From Hirudinaria manillensis (taxonomy: Eukaryota; Annelida; Clitellata; Hirudinida; Hirudinidae), in NCBI GenBank assembly GCA_034509925.1, contig CM067528.1, positions 3,907,001-3,971,000 of the forward strand: a stretch of DNA of 64,000 nt, read 5' to 3'. The position numbers and the translations under genes are program-made. The notes beneath the pieces are model-generated. The model saw only the letters and a list, made by a program, of their open reading frames with translations, was not told where the DNA came from and did no database searches. Of the stretch, positions 49,702-63,090 are shown piece after piece; within the stretch, counting starts at the first letter, position 1; each line of letters starts with the position of its first letter.

Positions 49702-51247
49702 ATGGCGAGTTTGAAAAAGCTGTTGGCGACGGTTTGTGCTAGAAATTCTCTATTTTTGTTAATGATACATTTTACCTACTACAATATAGCTGCTTAGCAT
49801 ACTTTAAGCAATATCTCCATTGCTTTAGTTGTTCCGAGTTATTTGCTTTATGGTTAGAATAAATTTGCTTTGCACAAACTACGTATTTGCACTATTAATT
49901 GAGAGTATGGAAAATTTCAATAATTTCACTTTAATTCAGATGTAAGAGACCACGTTAATTGTTGAAACGAAACATTTAAATCATGCATTCAAACTCGCCA
50001 GATTATTCAACAAATTTCGAGAATGCATCATTAATTTTCAGATGCAGTTTTCGAAAGATCAAGGATCGGAACTCGTGAGCAGTTCCAGCATCTTTGCCAA
50101 GTGCCTGTGGACTTTAATGATACTCGGATATTTCTTGTCTTTTAGCGAAACAGCATTTCACAACTCAGCCATCATTGTAGGCGAAATACTGCCCCCAAAT
50201 TTTAAAATGTGGACTCTTATCTTGTATATTTTCGTTGAGAAACACATATGGATGTTGCTATGCAACCTGGTGGTGGTATTCTTGTATGGCAGACTCCTCC
50301 AGCCTCTATGGGGAATCCTTGAAATCTGCAAATTCATTGCCATCAACACTTTTGTGCCTGCCTCCTTTGCCATAATTCTGTATTTAATATTGTTTTTCAA
50401 CTCGGAACACTATGAATACATGTTCGAATATCACATCTACGGATTCTCTGCCAGCGTCGCCGGCTTCTGCGTCGCCGTCAAACAGGCGATGCCCGACCAA
50501 GTAATTTTCTCTTCTCCGATCGGCAAAATGCAGAACAAACACATACCGCTGTTGCTCTTTTTTCTGGCACTTTTTGCAAATCTTATCGGATTAGTGGAGC
50601 TGACTTATCCCGTCTTGTTCTTGTTCGGCCTCCTCACCAGTTGGGTTTACTTGAGGTTTTATCAGAAGCACAGCAATGGAAATCAGGGTGATAGTGCAGA
50701 GAAATTTTCATTTGCAAGGTACTTGCAACGTTCTTAAACGCTCTTATAAGAAACGAACTAAATTAGATACAGGTTCAGATCCGATCGTTTTATTTTCAGT
50801 TTTTTTCCACTTGTGATACAGCCTGTAGTGCAAGTGCCTTCAAAGATCATTTACAACTTCCTGGTCAAGTTGAAGATATGTAAAAAGCCTCCTGAACTCA
50901 TTCATTTTCAATTTGAATCCAAGAACAAAAGCACCCTCACTCTTCCTGGCAGTGATGCCGACGTAGCTGAAAGGCAAAGGTGACCTCACCCGATTTCTAA
51001 TGCTTTAGCATTCATTCGTCCGATTTGTTTCTGCTTCGACAGTTCTTTCTACGGAAGACGGCTCAAATAATCGGATGCTTTTTATTTGCTTTGCAGGCAG
51101 TTAGCCATGAAGGCATTGAACGAGAGACTCGTCAAAAACCCGGTCGTGGGTGCGATCCAGACGAGCAACAAACACCACGTCCTCCTGAACATGGAGGGCG
51201 GAAAAGAGTCGTCGACGACGGTCGTGGACCTGGGTAGCGCCACGTAA
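49702..51247 (+). CDS. TMEM115: TMEM115 family rhomboid-like Golgi membrane protein
   Basis: Four exons, 49702-49731, 50042-50718, 50800-50979 and 51097-51247, give 345 aa (human 351) with matching phases. The family blocks are present: LPPNFKMWTL, EKHIWM, LYGRLLQPLWGILE, a Gly/Ala-rich ASVAGFCVAVKQAMPDQ, LLTSWVYLRFYQKHS, FSFASFFPLVIQPVV and ERQRQLAMKALNERL. Several hydrophobic helices cover residues 30-230, followed by a long soluble tail. TMEM115 is a catalytically dead rhomboid-superfamily member of the Golgi that helps retrograde Golgi-to-ER traffic together with the COG complex. The first exon codes ten residues, and its ATG sits in AAAGATGGCGAG, a YY1/TISU-like context. Confidence 0.95.
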
Positions 51248-54200
51248 GAAATGGAGATCCGTTCGAAATTTGTAAATTAAAAATTTTTATGGCATCATTC
51301 CGTCGTATTTAATTATTCTCATCGGACTCTGAAAAGTATATTTTCAAGGGTTTTAGTTTCATGATTTTTTGTTGTCGTTGTATAAACTCTCGTAAGTGCA
51401 ATCGACGTGCCTTGGTTCTACTATCGAGCACTTGAGCAAGTTTTGGATCCTTCGACAGAGATTCGAGGATCTCCGACGTTCGTCGTTTCCGTTGTTTTCG
51501 CTTGAAGTCAGAACGAGATAAATCATGTATCTATCAGCAGGGGTATGTAATTAGTCTACTCGCAATATTATTTGCAAAATGACTTATGTTTCATGTTAAG
51601 GCTCATAAATTGCTTCCTTTGTTCGAATTCTCATTAAAAAAAAAAGTAAATGTGGCTGCATTCATTGAGTGGTTTGGGTTTAAACATTTAAATTAAAATC
51701 TGGCAACTGGAATAAATTAGAAATACGACTTTAAAAAGATGGGGATTTGCTAAAGGATAGACTTCCCAAGAAGATAAAATGATAATGGTAAGTGATCATC
51801 CCCATTTTCCAATATGGTTGCTCTTATCATTTCTTTGATTTCACTAAAATATTCACTCGAACCCATTGCAATAGTTAATAGGTAAAGCTGCGGGTTGGCG
51901 TCACCTATTGGCCAGTATTATTGATCGGTGCTGGATGTTTCTGACGAAACTTATTGCCTATAAATTATTCTGCACGTTGCTTTCTGTGCTTCAATGTCAT
52001 TCTGTCCTCGCCAGATAATTTTTACTCTAAATTTTGCCTTGGGGTGACTTTGATTTGAAATGTTTATCTTGATACGTTCGAATCGAAATTAAGAAAAATC
52101 CTTATTTATTAGCTATCAAATCCGATCTTGTCTCATTATTTTCTCAATAACTTAAGTGCCACAAACTAATTCCACGGTTCTTATTTGGCGCCTCTCTTGA
52201 CGTGAGGCTAATAAATTCGTGTAACGAATGAAATTACAGAAGTAAAACAACTAAAAGTGAGTAGAATGATATATATTTAATTATGAAAAATTTAGGAAAA
52301 CGTTCGTCGAAGGCGATCCAGCAAACGACTTTTTTCTGTCTACAAAGTTTTTCTTTGAAAATAGCTTCACTTTTGAGACTAAAATTTCATAAGGTTCATT
52401 AATTCATTTTTTAAAATTATATTTTAGATTTCAAAAATATCTCTTGATCACGACTTCTTAGGAAACTGCGAGTTGTTGCTTAGTGTTGATTTAACTCCCG
52501 CTTGGACATTGGACATTTGTCGATTGAGTTAAATGCGTTTCCATGAAACCCTTAAGCAATTGCCAGCATCGAATTCCAACAAAATTAAACTTTCTTTGAG
52601 GTGAGCGAAAAAGTGACCCATTTTTGCAATAAAAATCGCAATTTCACAGCACTGCCAGTGACCGAGAGAATCGATAATTAATTTATCCTACATTTTACCT
52701 TTTATAATTTTAAAATAGCACTCGAATCGGCTTCAAATCGTCATTTCGCGCAATTTTTTCGGTCTAATCGAAAATATACGAGAAAGAACTCGAGGAATGA
52801 ACATTGGTCGTCTTGTTCAATGTACCTTCTGACTGCACAGGGAACAGCATCTTTATGTATTCCGGGGTTTATCACGGCCCCGATGAATGGCTACCATAAA
52901 ATGTCTTCATGCTTATTGCACGGATTTAAATCAAGAAGCGGAACATGCAAGCTCACTGTTACTGCGACCTCGTCAAATTGTTCAAATCAAAACAAAGCTT
53001 CAGCGGTTTAAAATCACGAATCAAGATAATAATCAACAATTTCTTGACATCAACGATTAATTGCTTTTATGTTTTTTATCTCGTAAAATAAAGTTTGATA
53101 AGGACAAAAAAGAAAAGTTTAATTAAGAAAAAATGAGGAAAAATAAGAATTTAAGCCATTGAAAGACTTTTGAATGACCTGTTCTCCTATTGAAAGATTT
53201 GAAAAGGCATTTCAGTCTGCGCATCAAAGACTTAAAGGAAAAATTAGGTTAATAAATATTACACGAGCTAGAAATGAGATCTATTGCAGTGGTATCCAAC
53301 TGGCGGCCAGTGGGTCATATCCTGTCCGTCATGGGACGTGGAATAGTAACATTTTGTAATTCTTTGTGACATCTTTTAAATCACGTGTTTTTAACATACC
53401 TGTTTCCTACTGTTCGTTAACTATTTCTTAATAACAAAATATTTATTATATTGCATAAAATCCGTTAAGCATAAATAAAGTAATAATAAATTATATTTAT
53501 TATATTTACATGCTATGGCACAAAATGGCGCATCGATTAAGAAGCCCTTCAGCAAGTACAGGGCTCGTGAAAGATCGGCTAAAAATACAAACACAAGTTT
53601 TACACATTTTTGGAAAAAGTTCCGTCTATCCATCCATTTGTCCTTATGGTGTCAAGTCCCTCCGCTAGTGCATTAAAAGATTATGTTTAAAGCAGTTTTA
53701 GCGGTAAAAATAATCTGAGGGTATCAACTTCGCGGAAATATATAAATATAAATAAAACAAATAAATAATTAAATAAATAAATAAATAAATACTTATCAAG
53801 TCGTTTCTCAGCTTTTGCTCTGCAATTCTGTTCATTTCGTTCCTGTTTTCCGCCCGAAACAAACTCCGGATGATGTCACGTGACTTTTCTGTTTGCATTG
53901 GACTCGATTCATCTCCAGGAATCCATCCAGAACATCTAGAATGATCACACGATTGAATTAAAAAAAGAAGAAAGAACAAACATCCACGACGAGTCATAAA
54001 ACATCAGAATGCAATCAGATCAACGTCTCAACGTTTCAGACGCAAAGGATCGCCTGTGAAGTCTGAACAATTTCAAGCAAAGCCTTTATTAAAATTAATC
54101 TCGATTGACATATTTGTTAATACGTTATCAAATACGTAATATCTTTTAATTGAGGTTTATTGTGTTTGTTTGTTTTTTTTTGTGTAGATAAATCCTGGAG

Positions 54201-55620
54201 AAATACAATGTTTTTGGTTTACAGAATTCTAAAGCCAAACATAAACCTTAATTTCTTTAATTAAAAATGTATTAATTCTATAATTAATAATGTATTAATA
54301 ATTGCATTAGGAATGATTTCACGAACATCAAACTGCGTTCATATATTATCATTTTACGTCTCCAGAAGTTCATATTTTAAAGCCTGATAATCTTATAATT
54401 TTGTTGGTTTTTTTAGAAATTTAATTTCATTTGGATTTAGCGAACGGCATGCTCGACGGCTATCAAGTTCCTTCAGTTGAAAAAGCTATTGTCGAGTGGA
54501 ATGTGAGAATTGGGACATTATCTAGACGGAAAAATGACTTGTCAACATATTTTGTCTCCGAAATGGGAGGAGACTTTACTGTGGAGGTCGTAATAATCAT
54601 CAAACGAGTTTTCTTATTTTCGAATTACTGTTGGTTTTTCCGTTTTCAACTTGTAAATATTCCAATCTTTAGCATTTAATGCTATATTTTCCAGACGACT
54701 TGTGGTTCAAAGTCCTTATTAAGTTGTTTTAAATTTAATAAAAAAATATAATTCAATTTTTCAGTTACGGACGCCACTTTAATGTTAGTCATCCGCCTTC
54801 ATCATTCAATTCATGCGAAAATGAGGCGTTTATCGCTAAAATTTGGAGCATTTACATTTTAAAACGAAACTGTTTTGGGTTATTTTGAAACGATGTTGTG
54901 GTCTTTCTGTACAAATAAAATCGTTATCGTTGAAGCATCGATCAATTAAAGACAAATTCGTGTTTCCATGGTGCATCCTTTTCCACTTGCAGCTTTTTGT
55001 ATTTTCAAATGGGGCGTTTATATGACGGCTGATTGTTATTTCGCAGAAAACATTTATTACGTGTCAAATAAAAAAAATATTTTAAAAAAAGTCCAAACAA
55101 ATTCTTAACGATGAGAATTCCATCTCCATTTCGAGTGTGTTAAACAAACTTCGAGATGTCCAATTTTTGAAAATTCACTTTTACACGCTACAATCAGTGC
55201 CATGACAACGCAAACCAAGTTTCGGTCATTTATTTTGGCGAAATGTTCCGCCGGTTTGTTTCGCTTATGAATAAGTAATTTATGAGTTGCATAAAGAAAA
55301 TTGTTTAATTAAATTAAGTTATTAGTTGAATTGAACATTGCCCATTCATAAGAGGTAAAAATAACTTTGAGTTTGTTGCTGTAGAGAAACTTAATTAACG
55401 AACCAGTAATGGAAATTTGCGTAACAAGGTTTTGTTACGTCTGCCTTCTTTGATAATGGGTCAAGGGTCATCAGCATCATCATCAGCATCATTACGAACC
55501 ATTTCGAAATAGATGGAAACGAGCAAGTTTCTGCACCTCAAAGATTGAATGTGACGTCACCTGTCACATGCCATGGTTGGTCGGTGATGTAACAATTCAG
55601 TGAATTAATTCAATTAATTT
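51248..55620. other. Gene-poor interval, proximal part
   Basis: No gene was supported. It contains a hAT-terminus-like string near 53288-53330, an (AAAT)n run at 53765-53791 and scattered short frames. Short ATG pieces followed by GT, such as 55201-55251, could be 5' exons but have no other support. Confidence 0.45.
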
Positions 55621-55628
55621 CAAATCGG

Positions 55629-55759
55629 TAAATAATAATAATAATAATAACGAAAACGAATATGTTAATGACAATTAAAATGATAACTATAATTATAATT
55701 TAATAAATGCAAGGGCAACATTTAGCAGTGATGATGATGATAATAATAATAATAATAAC

Positions 55760-55815
<56 letters not shown>

Positions 55816-55830
55816 TAATAATGATAATAA
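55629..55830. repeat. (AAT)n microsatellites
   Basis: Short AAT run at 55629-55650, then a long GAT/AAT/AAC compound run at about 55730-55830. Confidence 0.95.
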
Positions 55831-58800
55831 AAATAAAAATTATATCATTTTAGCAATAAAAAGCCTGGATTTTCATATTTTCGTCACAAAAGGTGGCTCG
55901 GATGGGAAATGGATATCGTCAGATAAAAGACTTTCTTTATTTAAGTCTTACATTTTTGATGTAAAGACCCATTCAATCACACGAATATTTAAAATTCGTG
56001 AAATAATTCTCGTCGGGTGTTTTGAGACTTGCGTTAATGTCGGACTGAATGAAGCATCAAGGAAGATAATTTGTTAGCTGTTCCTTTTTCCATTGAAGGT
56101 ACGTAGTGTTATTATTAATAATATTATTATTAATGTTTATAGTATCATTATTTACAGTGCTTATTATTATTATTATTATTTTTTATTTTTTTTTATATTA
56201 TTATTATTATTTAATTAAAACAAATATCATCGTTTTATTAACAAAATCATCTGTTCATACATCGAGATAGGATGCACTCGACGGAGGTATCGAGTAAATA
56301 ACTGCCAAAGATCGACTGAAGAGCACTGAAGATGGCAGTCTGGACTTGATGAGCAAACAGAAACTCTATTTGTATTCGGCCGTTTGAACTGGAATATTAC
56401 TCCATTCTCAAAGTAAGCGTTTCTTTTAAGATCTAAGTGTCACTCGTATCGACAGGAAGAGAGTACTTCACATCCCTAAGAGCATGGCATCACATCCTCA
56501 GGAGTACCTCTTCACCTGGCCGAGGTCAAGGAAGGAACGTTGGTTCCGTGTGAAGTGCAACAACCGGTGCTGTTAGTAGGCCATTAGTAGAAAACTGGCG
56601 AGCAAACATTGAGGTTTCTTATCGAGGTTTGTGACTCCAAAAGTGGCACGATAAATTTCCGGCAGGAAATGTTGAAAAGGAATAGAGTGGAGTATAAATG
56701 GCCCTTAATGGGATCCTCCCGCGAAGACAAACACGTCTCTAGCTATCCCAAGTTTATTGCATATTTCACGTGTTTTTACCGAAATTCGATTAGTGAAATT
56801 GCCTTTCCTTGCCTTTGAGAGATCGGTTCGATGTAAATGAAAACGATCAGATGTCATAACTCACGCTATACAATTCTTTCAAATCTCTTCCAGATCGAGA
56901 ATAACTTTTGCAGCCGATTTCATTTTTTTACTTCCAGTCTATCGTTTATGTTTTCAATTCCTGACCGGACGCAATTCCTCGGAATGCTCCATCTTGCCGC
57001 CCTATCCTCCGCTGGGTCGCGTTCCTTTGGTTGTAGGAGCGCTGAATCGATTAAGCGGTGCATACATGGAGATAAATGGCGCATAACTTTTCGAACGCAC
57101 TTACAAGATCGGAAATCTAACTATATTGACACGCGATATCCTGACTCGTTCGAATTTGATTTTACGACATTCGGGCGTGAAGTTTTTAAATAATTTTTAA
57201 TCACTTTCGAGAACGAATGCACGATTGATGATTGATCTCGGAAAGCAATCAAGAAGCGACCGTCGGAGTCCAACGAGCGTGGACTCGTGTACCGAGAATA
57301 TTGAAGACTATTTAATGGGAAGACCTCTCTCGATCCTCTGCAAAGTCGACACGCGGTGACAACTCTCGCCTCGATTGCTCTACGATAAATGGACGCATCA
57401 AAATTACGATTTACATAGCGCGTCGTTTGATCAATTCGTTCTGAAGTGTGAACATTTGCATGACACGTCAGCAACCGGGCACCTTACGCAAGCAGTCATC
57501 AGCGTGCAGATTACACGTTACGTCAGAGAACAACCGAGTCTAAGATAGGATTCACTTCCTATCTACGTTTCGTCTACTATTTTTTGTACTGATAGTCTCT
57601 CTAGTGAAATTTCGACCTGACAACTTGACGGATATAAATAGCATTCTGGGATTTTCCTGAGCTCTATAAGGTAAGCTGATAAATCGACTTTGACTTTGGT
57701 CTCAAATGCACTTTATGAAAAATTTTGTCACGGATTTGCATATTTTTCTCGTTAAACATTTTCACTATCGAACTGAAAAGGGTCGAACTGTTGAACTGAA
57801 CGTAGACTCTTTGCTTTGCCAAAAGATGCCTTCAGGAGAGGCGTGCAATCCCGTTTTCCGGCTCCATTATCGTTGCTCCTCGCGTTAAAAATCAAAGCTG
57901 ACACTCCTTAAACAATGCATTTTCGGAGTGCATCTTCGGTCGTAGTTTGTCATTCATTCCCATTTAGTTTCGCTAAAAATGGAGACCGGTGAGCCTAAGA
58001 AACACCTCTTAAAATTGAATGTAATTGATGAACGAGATGTTGCTAAGCTCCACGGTGGACAGATGCAGCTCGGAATCTCTCACGGAATGGTTACAAATGG
58101 CCGCTGAAATTGTTACTCATGTGACGTCCGTAGGTGTTGACACTCGAAACTTCTCGGTGCGCGACCCCTGACTTTCTCCTCGACTGTGCATAAATTAAGG
58201 CCGATATCTCTTCTATCTCGTGATGGTCTAAAAAAAATGTCATGTTAGCATTTGGTGTCACACGCAGGTTATCGCCTGATTCGACTTCAAAGCAACACGA
58301 TCCTTAGACTTTTCTGAGGACACCGTGATGGCAGTTTGACACGATATCGGTTTATTTCGTTTGCCGTTCATCCCTTGCCATTTCTCAAATTCATGCACTT
58401 CAGGTACCGAGCGCATGATGCCAATTAAAATGATACTTCTCTTTTGCCGTGCGTTTATTCTTCTGGTCGTTTTGTTTAGATATGCAAATAATTCTAGCTA
58501 ATCGATTATGCACATGTCCCGATATTTTCGAACCATCGATAATCTTAGCTTCCCCCGGAAATTAATTCCGTGCTTTTCCTCCTCGAATCCGACGAGTCAT
58601 CTGGATTCCTGAGAGGGTCTCCCTTATCCGTGACATCTTCTGTGATTTTTTTAAACTCCTTTGAATGAATGCGGAGGTTAAAGTGGAATATATGGAATGA
58701 ACAAAGGCATCTCCATTCGAACGCTTTTCCGCCATTTCCGGACGTTGGCGTCACGTTGTTCCCGTCTCCTCAAAAAGACTCCCGATTTGCCATCAGGCGA

Positions 58801-61519
58801 TTGGTCGGATTGGCATCCGAGCAACGTTAATGCTCTTCAGAAATCAAATAACCGTTAATGAACGTCAATAATAAATTGTTTTAGCAATAAATAAGTGAAA
58901 GGGCACGGTAAGCTTTGAAATAAGGTTTCGATAGTACTATTACTATCGTCATCGAGACGTAGAAATCGAGGAGGGGAAAACGGATTGCAAGTTGGTTGCC
59001 GAGGACTGAATAGATTGCCAGGAGTGAGGCGTTGAGTCGTGTTGAGTAACGACTGAGATGAAAAGAAAATTAGTCCCTAAAAAGACCTTTCACGATCGCA
59101 GACACCGACTTTATGAACCGGCAAAGGGAAACTGAGACAACCAAACGAATCACTGGAATTTCCAGTGGAAAAAAAAACCCCACTAAAAGACTTCCATGCC
59201 GTTCCTAAATAGGACCCTTAAACATCTCCTTATGAATGTGAAATTAACCTTTTCAGAACATGTGCGAGTAGCGTGGAGAAATAACCGCTTTATTGCTCCT
59301 AGTCGTTCGTAGCACCTGCACGGAATGAAACATATACTGTGCCATGTGCACCGGATGTATATCTAGACCTTAATTCGAGGATGAATCTTTTATCTAATGT
59401 TTTATTTACTGCTTTGCCGTCGTCGTCGATGTCGTCGTTTAGCAGGGTGGAGCGATTACATTTCATTAAATTTGTACGCGTACTTTCCAGACGAATTTGA
59501 AGCTTTCACAGTTTCACAATGGCTTCCTATTAAAGGTCTAGGGATGCAGTAAAAGTTGAACCGAGATTGAGGTCTTAAAATCGGATTCACTTTTAATATT
59601 ATTTACAAAAGATTCGCAAATCGACTCGATTATGACCATCCGCTTCTGCATTCGAGCAGACGTTTTGTGGTTATGAAATTTCAAAGTTTGCATGTGTTCC
59701 GCTCGTAAAAGGAACTCAATTTGCTTTAGTCCGCTATTTAGCACGATTTTGTATTCATTTCAATTACAACCGCCTCTGGAATAGCAATAAAAACGTAATT
59801 AATGTAAAGCAAGACGCGCAATTTCTAAAAAAAAAATGATTAATTGTCCTCTGAACGCCGACGAGCCAAGTTCCGTTCACGTTTTCCCTTTCCATCCTGT
59901 CCGATGCTCCGTAACGACTCCAGAAATTGATAACATTTCACGAGAGGACGTGATTCCATACGGCCACGGTTGGCACTGGCCGGTTGGCACACCCCCCCCC
60001 CGACGGATGGTCCGCGATTGCAAATGGTGCAATGCCTTTCGTCCAATTCTCAGGGATACGAGAGGTCCCCGAAAAAAAAACGTCCACAGTTAATGACGGA
60101 GGGAAGCAATTCCACCTTAAATCAGTCGGAGACTTTTTTTCCTTTCCCTGTTCCAATTTTTTTTCTGATCTTTGCCTCCCGTGATGACATTCATTCGTTT
60201 GTAACCTTTTATCGCTCGGCTGTGCGCTCGGATATTCATGAGTATTATTATTTTTTTTCTTGTTTTTTGATTTTCTCTCGAAAACCGCATACGATCTGAA
60301 ATTGCTTGAATTATTTTTTATTTGGAATTATTTGGATATTATTAATTACTTAGCTGAATTGAGAGTATATTTTTAATCTAGTTTTTCTTTCCGTGCGTGG
60401 AAAGCAATTCGCAATCTTTGATTCCAAGTTCCTTTTCATCTACTTTTATCAAACCTTGGGGGAGGGGTTTAAAACTGACGTAAGAAATTGGAAAAATTCG
60501 TTCGTTGACGTTCGTAGACTTTTTTATTTTGATTGAAGCAAATTCATTAAAATGGCCTCCATGATGAAGTGATGATCATGTCGATCGCATGTTCTTCACG
60601 TCTCAAGGATACGGTTATATTTTCAAGAATAGCTCCTAATTTTTTCAATTTTTGAGCGCAAATCTAGAAAATAATGAGCATCTCCTGTAATTGGCCCATC
60701 GTCATTCATGGCAATCTTGCCAGAGATGTGCTCCCACGAATTCATTGGTCCGAAGCATTAATATCATCGTCATCGTTACCATCGAGACTATGTCGGACGC
60801 TAGCCGCGATACGATCTCAGCAACAACAACAATAACAACATCGCAAAACACGGTACTCGTTGTCAGCCATCGTCTCCGGTTGATTGCACCTCCGCACCGG
60901 GGTTCATCTCCCGCGGAATCCAGCATGGAAATCGAACCGATCCACGCTCCACTGAATCCGGATGCGACCGAGTCGACCTCTTGACGGATGACTGTAGAAA
61001 ATATCTCCAGTCTTCGGCCTGTTGACCAGTTCTTGCTTGATGAATTGGAGACGCTTTCGTTGGACGCTTCCCAACGACGACGATCTGATCGTGACTTTTC
61101 AATTGAATCATTTATTGCAATTATGTTTTTTTTTTATCGGCCTTTTATTTTTCATTACTAGGAAGATATGTTTATTAACCTGGCTATTATTATTATTATT
61201 GTTCGAATTAATTATATTAATAACTACCAGCCACTTTGACACATTAGACTTAATAATGTTGCCAAATACTTATCACGTTCGTGATATTAGTTAACTTAAT
61301 ATTATCGTTTGAAATGAAATAAACGGCAAAAATTTATTTTTGCGCGGCAAATGAGCAGACGCTGAGTTGAAATGTTTGTTTTTTTTTTTTTAAATTTTTA
61401 ATTCTCCACGTGAAACATTCCGGTTTCCCGCGCTTTCATTTCCTTTATTTCAGTCCATTGTCAGATGTTTTCAAGAAATCAACTTTCTCTTGAAGTTTTT
61501 CTACGAAGATCTGATTTTT
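55831..61519. other. Gene-poor interval, middle part
   Basis: Base composition is somewhat less AT-rich than elsewhere, especially 56450-57500 and 60780-60990. Two phase-compatible pieces at 56330-56412 and 56455-56578 and a 65-aa frame at 60790-60984 look weakly coding, but have no recognised homology. ATT runs lie at 56108-56210. Confidence 0.4.
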
Positions 61520-61563
61520 ATTATTCTGATAATTATCAGAATAATTATCAGAAGATCTGATAA
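61520..61563. repeat. 26-bp perfect palindrome plus adjoining hairpin
   Basis: Positions 61520-61545 read identically on both strands (centre GATAA/TTATC). The next arm pair, ATTATCAGA at 61544-61552 and TCTGATAAT at 61556-61564, has a 3-nt loop. Confidence 0.9.
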
Positions 61564-61637
61564 TTATTATTATTATTAATATTATTATTATTATATAATT
61601 AATATATAATAATAATAATAATTATTATTATTATTTA
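61564..61637. repeat. AT-rich self-complementary (ATT)n/(AAT)n run
   Basis: ATT repeats pass into ATATAATTAATATATAA and then AAT and ATT repeats; the whole block can fold back on itself. Confidence 0.85.
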
Positions 61638-61680
61638 TAACCAGCAATGTTGGTTTTATCGATTCATCTACCAAGAAAAA

Positions 61681-61840
61681 CTTTGTAATATTTTTGTACC
61701 ACTCTGTAATGTCTTGTAACACTCTGTAATGTCTTGTAACACTCTGTAATGTCTTGTAACACTATGTAATGTCTTGCAACTCTCTGTAATGTCTTGCAAC
61801 TCTCTGTAATGCTTTGTGCCGATCTGTAATGCTTTGTAAC
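61681..61840. repeat. 20-bp minisatellite, eight copies
   Basis: Units of the form CTCTGTAATGTCTTGTAACA repeat every 20 bp exactly. They are near-identical in the middle and diverged at both edges. A 64-aa minus-strand frame over it is an artefact of the repeat. Confidence 0.95.
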
Positions 61841-62589
61841 ATTTGCTCTCCAGTGCAATACAACAAACTTAGGTCGACTTTCAAAAGTGTGAAAGCGTTC
61901 TTAGACTCCTCGTAGGATTAATTTATCGAGCACTTGTGCAAAACTCAGACCCGGCACTGAAAATTTTGAAACCAATTCCTCGGTGTTGCTTCTGACAACA
62001 CCTCTGAAAAGCTGAAATAATATTTCCAGGGCCATCCATCCATCACCCCGATGGCCATTATAACGCCATGCCACGGGAACTGGTCACGTATGTTCATCTC
62101 CTTAAAATCGTGCGCTTACAAAAACTTTTCAATTCATTTAGGAAAAAAAAGAACTCTTTCCTTCTTCTGAGATTTATGGAATAATTTTAATCTACTGTAT
62201 TTATTTTAAAATATTATATTTTTAATTTTACAAATTTACTATTTTTTAATTAATTATTATATTTTTAATTTTATAAATTTAATATTCCGTTTTTCTTTTT
62301 TGTTCGAGATGCACGTTCAGCTGATTCATTGACTCAGATCGATACGTTTGAGTGAATGAATGAATGAATGAACAATAAATGAATAATAAATCGCCAGTAA
62401 ACTTTTATTAAACTTAATTTTAAGCGACGCGTCAGATTCAATTTAGAAAAATGTTGGTTTCCTGTCAGTTTAAACGATGATTTGCCGGAGAAAATAATTA
62501 AATTATATATTATTAAATTTAAATATTATCTTTTAAACCATTGATTTGTCTGGGAAGAAAAGTCACGCTTTCCAAAATCACTGTTTGCT

Positions 62590-62690
62590 GATATTGATGA
62601 AATATATTGCTGATATATATGGTGATATACTGATATATATTTTAGATATATTGATATATATTTTGATATGTTGCTGAAATCATATTATTG
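62590..62690. repeat. Degenerate GATATAT repeat block
   Basis: TGATATAT and GCTGATAT words recur irregularly through about 100 bp. Confidence 0.8.
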
Positions 62691-63090
62691 TCTTGTGAGG
62701 ACATTATTAGACGAGAAAATAGAGAGATGGTATTTTCGGAGAAACATTTCTTTTAATCGAAACTGAAAGTTGCCATTAAAACCACGCCCATAACCTGCTA
62801 CAATAATCGCGAAAATCATTCAGAATGTTATAAAATATAACGTAATATATTCTCTTATTCGCGACCCAGCTCGTACCGCCATAAGCGCCCTCGGGAGGAG
62901 CGCTACATAAATGGAAAAGAGCCTCCGACGCTCTGTATATTGCGCTACAACAAGCGAACCACGTTTGCATTTACATTTTCGCGAATGATACAGAAAAAAA
63001 AAAACATGTCCTAACTGAACGAAATAATAATTAAATTACAAATTATTCTGAAAAAAAAGCCCATCCTCGACAAAAAAATGTTGCTGAAAA

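Noticed and set aside
56837..57474. Opposing 118- and 117-codon frames
   Set aside because: They overlap on opposite strands and have no motif, splice context or known relative; likely chance frames in less AT-rich DNA.
60790..60984. 65-codon plus-strand frame with Ser/Thr-rich then Pro-rich sequence
   Set aside because: Slightly coding-like composition, but partly a CAA repeat, with no splice partners or known motif.
61664..61858. 64-codon minus-strand frame with repeating YKTLQSVTRHY units
   Set aside because: Generated by the 20-bp minisatellite; repetition follows the DNA period, not a protein repeat.
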